Source of the DNA: Thalassiosira profunda
Lineage: Eukaryota > Bacillariophyta > Thalassiosirophyceae > Thalassiosirales > Thalassiosiraceae
Direction of reading: 5' to 3'
Assembly: GCA_036939355.1 (NCBI GenBank)
Contig: JALLAP010000302.1
Location: 1 to 21,730, forward strand
DNA: 21,730 nucleotides
Below, in pieces: positions 16,301-21,730 of the stretch. Position 1 is the stretch's first letter. Each line of letters starts with the position of its first letter. The notes beneath the pieces are model-generated. The model was given only the letters and a program-made list of their open reading frames with translations, was not told the origin of the DNA and did no database searches. The translations under genes and the position numbers were made by a program.

Positions 16301-17000
16301 GCATCCCCGCTCCGTTCTCCCACTCCAGCTTGGCCTCGCGGTACTTCTGCGCCACCTCCAGCGTCTGGCCCATGTCTGAATGAACCTGGGCCAATTTGTC
16401 GCCCAGCCGTACCACGAGCTTGCCTTCCTCTTGGAAGGGGTTGCCTGCCGTCTTGCCCCGGCGGGCGACCGCGGCCTTGCGGGTGGTCAGTTCCTCCAGT
16501 CCGGAGCGGAGGGCGCGGGAATAGGATTCGACCGCCTCGGAGAGGCGGTTGCACCGAAAGTGATTAAGGCCCGCCTCGTGGTGGGCGGCGAGGTCGGACT
16601 CGGCGGGGTCTTGGCGCGGCGAGGACGGCGAGTAGGGCTGCCGGCCCTCCTCCTCCTCTTCACTGTCGAACTTGCGGCCCCGGCTCGGCGAGGTGACGGG
16701 CGAGCGAAATTCGCTCCTCTTCGACGGGCGCTTCGACCAGCGCGGGTGACCGCCGGCAGCGGGGCTGGCGTCCCGGCCGCGCTCGATGGTGATCGATATG
16801 GACGACGGGTACGGATGGCTCTTCTCTTTGTCATGTCGTTTGCCCTTGCCGGGGCTGCTCTTCGACCGCCGCTTCTTCGTACCGTACTTCGTATCATCAT
16901 CCTCGTCCGAGCGGTCGCTCGGGAAGCTGAAGACGGAGTGGTCCGACGGGGAAGCGGGGGCGCGGGGGCGCCGCGAGCGGAGGAGGGCGGGGTGCTCCAT
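10301..17000 (-). CDS. Giant TPR plus coiled-coil protein (about 2,125 residues), function unknown
   Basis: Three exons (17000-14295, 14196-12378, 12299-10301) join into one frame once the two assembly duplications at 13490-13634 and 10515-10659 are collapsed, giving 902 + 582 + 641 codons. Residues 1-130 are basic, Ser-rich and disordered. Residues about 133-570 hold several TPR-like helical pairs, such as AAHHEAGLNHFRCNRLSEA and HPEAAAVWRDLASVHLKGG, with a kinesin-light-chain-like flavour. A Ser/Thr linker (about 600-665) follows. From about 670 to the end it is almost continuous heptad coiled coil, broken by a glycine/proline-rich patch after residue 902 (MAYPMMPFGYPPMGAMG) and a disordered segment with two TNPFD motifs encoded near 11890-11990. 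Such proteins are usually cytoskeletal, centrosomal or Golgi/vesicle tethers. NPF motifs bind EH domains in endocytic proteins, so a trafficking tether is one inference. I recognise no specific orthologue. Confidence 0.82.
10515..10659. repeat. Assembly duplication 3: 72 nt + N + 72 nt in the last exon of the coiled-coil gene
   Basis: Bases 10515-10586 recur exactly at 10588-10659 around the N at 10587. Uncorrected, the frame breaks about 95 codons before the true end. Collapsed, the coiled coil runs on through ENALQERVNRLEKEKNQLIA to the stop at 10301. Confidence 0.95.
12300..12377 (-). other. In-frame 78-nt intron of the coiled-coil gene (phase 0, no stop)
   Basis: A GTGAGC donor (G at 12377) and a CATTCAG acceptor (exon resumes at 12299) bracket 78 nt that can be read through as 26 residues. 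Those residues (beginning VSIPTLSS, ending LLAAILIQ) are unlike the surrounding charged heptads. Removing them joins QALEYEA directly to ALSEKDAKLQKL. Either spliced or retained forms would keep the frame. Confidence 0.8.
13490..13634. repeat. Assembly duplication 4: two 72-nt copies differing at two bases, around N
   Basis: Bases 13490-13561 and 13563-13634 flank the N at 13562. They differ at two positions near their right ends (g/c and g/t). On the minus strand the right copy reads RQKKSERDYL and the left copy RHKKSERDYL, with one synonymous serine change. Collapsing to one copy restores the frame KKEYQEAITLFESEMDRI. Confidence 0.92.
14197..14294 (-). other. First intron of the coiled-coil gene (98 nt; alternative acceptor gives 110 nt)
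   Basis: The donor GTGAGT has its G at 14294, after the codons for LQSER. Two in-frame acceptors are possible: CAATAG ending at 14197, giving LQSER-SRRQILEA, and GGCAG ending at 14185, giving LQSER-ILEA. Both connect to the exon-2 frame. Reading through without splicing ends at a stop at 14115. Confidence 0.8.
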
Positions 17001-17510
17001 TGCATCGCTCGCTACCTAGGCAATCTCCCAACTTCGTTCCTATTGCAATCGATGGCAATTCGAGCGGCTTCGATCGAGGCTTCTTGGACGCCGGCTTTTG
17101 CAAATGAGACGCTCGTTGCGCCGAGCCGTGCGAGCCAACGTGAGGTGCCAAGCCAGCCTCACTGATAGATGGAGGGCGGCCGCCACCAAACAACAAGTGC
17201 ACATCTCGCGCAAACCTCGTGCCTCATTTTCAGCCAAAGGTATCCTACGGTACTATTCCTTCGTATGTAGACACAAATTTCGAGCGAGTACGTAGGCATG
17301 TACGTACGCCAAATTTTCACTTGCTCAACTTCTTTCAACTTGGCTTTGCTTGGCTGGCCGGCTTGACTTCTTCTTGACGTTGGTTGCTTTTGCTTCTATT
17401 CTGTGTCTTGCCCGCGGCGTTGCAGGGGTCTCATAATACTGGCCGATCAATTGCGGCCTAGCCGAAGTGTCTGGGCATCCAGGACCCGATAGCGACGCGT
17501 GCTTGCAACG
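17001..17510. promoter_or_regulatory. Divergent promoter region, coiled-coil gene and lysine-tract secreted-protein gene
   Basis: This 510-nt stretch lies between two outward-facing starts and has no supportable gene, tRNA or repeat family. It contains two TACGTA palindromes (17289-17294 and 17301-17306), a pyrimidine-rich stretch at about 17320-17405, and CTCATAATA at 17430-17438, 75 nt before the plus-strand ATG, which may act as a TATA-like element. Confidence 0.5.
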
Positions 17511-19253
17511 ATGCGGTCCGCGATCGCCCCGTTGTCATTGCTGGTCCTGGCCTCCGGGCCAGACCTCGTCCGCGGAGGCGGGACGACGGACGAGATCGAT
17601 CTGACGCTCGACGCCCTCCACACCGCCCAACAGACGTACTACGACCTCCTGGCCGCGTTCGACGACGACGACGAGGACGCCCCGCCCGGCCCGCCCGGCG
17701 GGTGGCCCCACCGGCCGGCCTTCTCGACGACGCCCGCCCAGCAGGTCGACTACAACGCGCGGCTGGAAGAGGAGTTTTACGTCGCCGCCCAAGAGGACTA
17801 TTTCCAAGCCTACGGCGGCAAGGACGCGCACGGCATTCACGTGAACCAAATCGCCCGCCCCGAGGGCGCCACCACCGGCTACTACACCGGGGTCACGCAC
17901 TTTCGGCACGTCAATGACCCCGACCTCGTCACGTTCCTCTTTTCCAACGGCCGGCACGACGGCGGGACGAACACGTTCTTGACGATTGATACGTCCGTCG
18001 AGGCCAACCCCTTTGAGGCCGCGCAGGAAAATTTCATCAATGAGACCGACGTGAGCACGTACACGTGGGTATCTGCCTACACGAAGGCCGACCGAGACGG
18101 GCCGCCGGTTCACTACGCATTGTTTTCGGGGGGCAGCGGCTCGGGCGTCATTGGACCGTCAAAGCTGTACATTTACGACGAAAATCCGGACGGCACACTG
18201 ATGCTCCCGCCCCGGCTGGAGTGGGTCGAGCCCGTGAACCCTCCGTATTCGGCCCGATACTGCCTCCTCACCGATCTAGGCGACCTTTACGATGACGAGG
18301 GGACCCAGGTGTCGGTCCGCGGGCTGCCCGACATTCTCATTACTGGCACGGGTGGACTCGACGTCTACTCCACGCTGGGAGGGGGGCAGTGGGCGCGCAC
18401 GCGGAACATTAGCATCGCCGATTTGGACGACGATACTGTCGCCTTCCTGGGGATCGAGGTGATCGGAAACTACTTGGTCATTGCCGCACGGACGAGCTGG
18501 TCGCAGAGCACGGCCGGCCCGTTCGACGCGCCGTGCTTGGTGTACGATTATGTAACGCAGGAGATCGTGCAGCGGTTCGCGAGCGCCGGTCAAACCGTGT
18601 CAGTGGCCGTCCTGGACGACATGTCGCACGTGCTCATCGGAGCCGGGGGGCAGACGTCCTTCGTGGGACAGCCCAATTTGATGTTCGATGCGGTCTACGA
18701 CACGGAGGAGCCCGAGGCGAGATATCTCAAGCGCGGCGAGCACAAGCGGAAGAAAATGAACAAACAGATGAAGCGAATGAAGAAGCAGATGAACAAGGGC
18801 AGCAAGTCGGGCAAGGGGCACAAGCCTCCTTCGGACGGAACGCTCGAGCTCGAGCTCTCCGCGACGCAGCTGGCCCGGGGGATGCCACGCAACTACACCA
18901 GTACCGTGCGCGTCGATCCCGTGCCCGTCTCCTCCCGCGAGTACTTCGTCGTTCCTGCGCCGGGAACCACCCGCTCGAGGCAGGTGGCTGCCTTTCGCAT
19001 CGACGGCGACGACGCCGATCTGGTGCTGGAAGTGAATTCCGCGCAGGCGTGCAACATCTATTACCGACCAGGTGAAGATTTGCCGTCGTCCAAGGTCATG
19101 CCACTGCCGGGATCCGAGGGAATTTACACACAGAACACGAATGTCTACGCGAGGGGAGGGGACACGCTGCTCGTGGGGGATCAACTGTATGTCGTCTTGG
19201 CCATGTACAATGGCAACAACACCGTGTATTCGTTCAGCACGGAGTTCTTTTGA
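17511..19253 (+). CDS. Secreted protein of unknown function with a lysine/methionine-rich tract
   Basis: The ATG at 17511 gives a 580-residue protein with a signal peptide (MRSAIAPLSLLVLASG, cleavage likely before GGGTTDEID). An acidic and proline-rich segment (about 45-65) follows, then roughly 330 residues of alternating short hydrophobic strands and loops (for example YYTGVTHFRH, VHYALFSGGS, PDILITGTGGLDVYSTLGGGQW, MSHVLIGAGGQ). These look like a beta-propeller or similar beta-rich fold, though no known repeat signature is certain. Residues about 405-440 are a basic tract dense in KxxK steps (KMNKQMKRMKKQMNKGSK). A second beta-rich part ends the protein. Four N-glycosylation-type sites (NET, NIS, NYT, NNT) fit the secretory route. 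No transmembrane helix or enzyme motif is seen. Lysine-rich clusters occur in diatom silica-associated proteins, which is only a suggestive parallel here. Confidence 0.78.
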   Translation: MRSAIAPLSLLVLASGPDLVRGGGTTDEIDLTLDALHTAQQTYYDLLAAFDDDDEDAPPGPPGGWPHRPAFSTTPAQQVDYNARLEEEFYVAAQEDYFQAYGGKDAHGIHVNQIARPEGATTGYYTGVTHFRHVNDPDLVTFLFSNGRHDGGTNTFLTIDTSVEANPFEAAQENFINETDVSTYTWVSAYTKADRDGPPVHYALFSGGSGSGVIGPSKLYIYDENPDGTLMLPPRLEWVEPVNPPYSARYCLLTDLGDLYDDEGTQVSVRGLPDILITGTGGLDVYSTLGGGQWARTRNISIADLDDDTVAFLGIEVIGNYLVIAARTSWSQSTAGPFDAPCLVYDYVTQEIVQRFASAGQTVSVAVLDDMSHVLIGAGGQTSFVGQPNLMFDAVYDTEEPEARYLKRGEHKRKKMNKQMKRMKKQMNKGSKSGKGHKPPSDGTLELELSATQLARGMPRNYTSTVRVDPVPVSSREYFVVPAPGTTRSRQVAAFRIDGDDADLVLEVNSAQACNIYYRPGEDLPSSKVMPLPGSEGIYTQNTNVYARGGDTLLVGDQLYVVLAMYNGNNTVYSFSTEFF

Positions 19254-19651
19254 GCGATCGAAGATATGGAACTCTCCGATTCATACTATCTATTCATAAG
19301 ATAACTTGCCGAGAGCCTTCTCTAGACAAAGCTGCAAATTGTTGCAAGTTGAGGCGCTTTGTTGTGTGTTGCAAAGTCTCAGCAGAGGCAGGAAGGAGGA
19401 AGGCTGTCCGTGGAGGAAGCACGACAGAGAGGAAGGCAGAAGTCACGAGTCGCGAGTCAGAGCCGTTTCTCAGTGGCGATCCAAAGGTCGCAGCGAAGCA
19501 TTTCCCGTGATTTCCTCGTGCCTCGGAGTTGATGGCGATTCTCCGACAAAGTTTGCTCTCGCTCGAAGCCAACGCCGCCGCCGCCCTGCGATGTGGCCGA
19601 ACGCGGGGCTCATAATTTTCGAGAGGAGCCGAAGCTGCAACCCCTAGAGCC
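19254..19651. promoter_or_regulatory. Intergenic region upstream of the kinase gene
   Basis: These 398 nt lie between two tandem genes, so they hold the 3' end of the secreted-protein gene and the kinase promoter. No supportable gene or RNA is seen. CTCATAATTTT at 19609-19619 sits 37 nt before the kinase ATG and resembles elements upstream of two other genes in the window. Confidence 0.5.
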
Positions 19652-20969
<1,318 letters not shown>

Positions 20970-21142
20970 CAGTGCGCGCGTGTACATTAGGCTAGAGAGG
21001 GCGCCATGTTCGAAGTTCGAAGCACTGCCAATGCTGTTCAGAGAATAGATAGGATAGAAGCTAAATCAATTGAGTAGACAAAGTAGACGAAGAATCATCA
21101 CTCTCATTCTTTCATTCGTTCTCTCCGCCGCATCAATAACTT

Positions 21143-21730
21143 TTACGACCGACGAACCTTCAGCGTTCGCGAGGGCGTGAGCACCATGTCCATGACGTAA
21201 TCGTGGTCTGACACCGGAATGATGTGCCCCCTCCCGTCGTCCGCCGCGCCCAAGTCGACGCCGTGGGGCACGTCCTCCAAAAACTGCTCCTCCAAACAAA
21301 CCCCGACGAGGTATGGCTTTCGCTCCCCATCGTTATCTGCTCCATCCCGCATCTTGGCGATGAAACGGTCGTAATACCCCTTCCCCTGCCCCAATCGGTG
21401 GCCGTGCGCGTCGAACGCCAACCCCGGCACCAGGAGCAGGTCGATCTCCCCCGGTTTGGCAATGTTTGAGGTCGACACCGGCGGTTCTGGGATGTTCCAC
21501 TTGTTGCGGGGCCAACTGTCGTAGAACATGCAATCCTCCTCGCCATCCCCGCCATCCGCAGTTGGGGTTGTTGTCGTATCGCATCGGAGCATGTCCATGT
21601 CGCACTTCTCAAAGTCCAATCCCACTCTTGGCACATAGACCGCCTTCCCGTCTTTCACAATCTGCCGCAGCGCATTCCGGGTTTGGATCTCCCCCGCGGG
21701 CATGGACAGGAAGAACCCCACCGACGTCGC
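21143..21730 (-). CDS. MTHFS: 5-formyltetrahydrofolate cyclo-ligase (MTHFS), partial at its N-terminus
   Basis: The enzyme converts 5-formyltetrahydrofolate to 5,10-methenyltetrahydrofolate using ATP, returning folate to the one-carbon pool. The visible 196 codons include GFFLSMPAGEIQT, KAVYVPRV near the edge, and the signature PGLAFDAHGHRLGQGKGYYDRF, which contains the family's phosphate/ATP-binding GxGKGYYD motif. LVGVCLEEQF, VPHGVDLG and MVLTPSRT then close the fold. A short Thr/Asp/Gly-rich insert (about TTTTPTADGGDGEED) separates the N-terminal part from the core. The true start lies beyond the right edge: the codons there read straight through and no ATG is present. Whether the protein is targeted to mitochondria or plastid cannot be judged. 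It converges on the kinase gene with a 173-nt gap that holds nothing recognisable. Confidence 0.93.
   Translation of the reverse strand, partial: ATSVGFFLSMPAGEIQTRNALRQIVKDGKAVYVPRVGLDFEKCDMDMLRCDTTTTPTADGGDGEEDCMFYDSWPRNKWNIPEPPVSTSNIAKPGEIDLLLVPGLAFDAHGHRLGQGKGYYDRFIAKMRDGADNDGERKPYLVGVCLEEQFLEDVPHGVDLGAADDGRGHIIPVSDHDYVMDMVLTPSRTLKVRRS

Noticed and set aside
17001..17510. tRNA or other small RNA gene in the gene-free stretch
   Set aside because: No cloverleaf with a GGTTCGA-type B box or matched acceptor stem was found by eye here or in the other intergenic regions.

Overview
The window looks like nuclear DNA of a eukaryotic alga, most likely a diatom or other stramenopile. The evidence is short GT-AG introns of about 72-98 bp with GTGAGT/GTGAGC donors, eukaryote-only genes (RFC1, a NO66-type JmjC hydroxylase), a BspA-like/DUF285 membrane protein with a Ser/Pro-rich stalk of a kind I associate with diatom surface proteins, and dense gene packing. 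No organelle, virus, transposon, CRISPR or RNA gene was found. The species is not proven by the sequence.

Layout, left to right: RFC1 large clamp-loader subunit (minus, runs off the left edge, start at 3266); NO66/RIOX-type JmjC protein (plus, 3734-6208); a type II membrane protein with 15 DUF285 repeats (minus, 6530-8893); a small secreted protein (plus, 9314-10187); a protein of about 2,125 residues with TPRs and a very long coiled coil (minus, 10301-17000, three exons); a secreted protein of unknown function with a lysine-rich tract (plus, 17511-19253); a CaMK-like protein kinase carrying an in-frame TAA in its hinge (plus, 19652-20969, one intron); and 5-formyltetrahydrofolate cyclo-ligase (minus, stop at 21143, runs off the right edge). 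Neighbours are divergent or convergent throughout except the tandem pair at 17511 and 19652. There is no operon logic. RFC1 (DNA replication) and NO66 (nucleolus/chromatin) share a 467-bp divergent promoter region; the rest look functionally unrelated.

The most important thing for a reader is that the raw sequence holds five single N bases (1597, 9875, 10587, 13562, 20420). Each sits between two 72-nt direct copies. Each adds 73 nt and breaks the reading frame of the gene it lies in. Removing one copy plus the N restores a continuous frame every time, so these are assembly joins of overlapping contigs, not biology. One of the five pairs differs at two bases, which may reflect two haplotypes.

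I did not find a convincing undescribed system. The points most worth following are the nonsense codon in an otherwise intact kinase, a 78-nt stop-free intron inside the coiled-coil gene, the TPR/coiled-coil protein with NPF motifs, the lysine-tract secreted protein, and a small secreted protein that resembles bacterial extracellular proteins.
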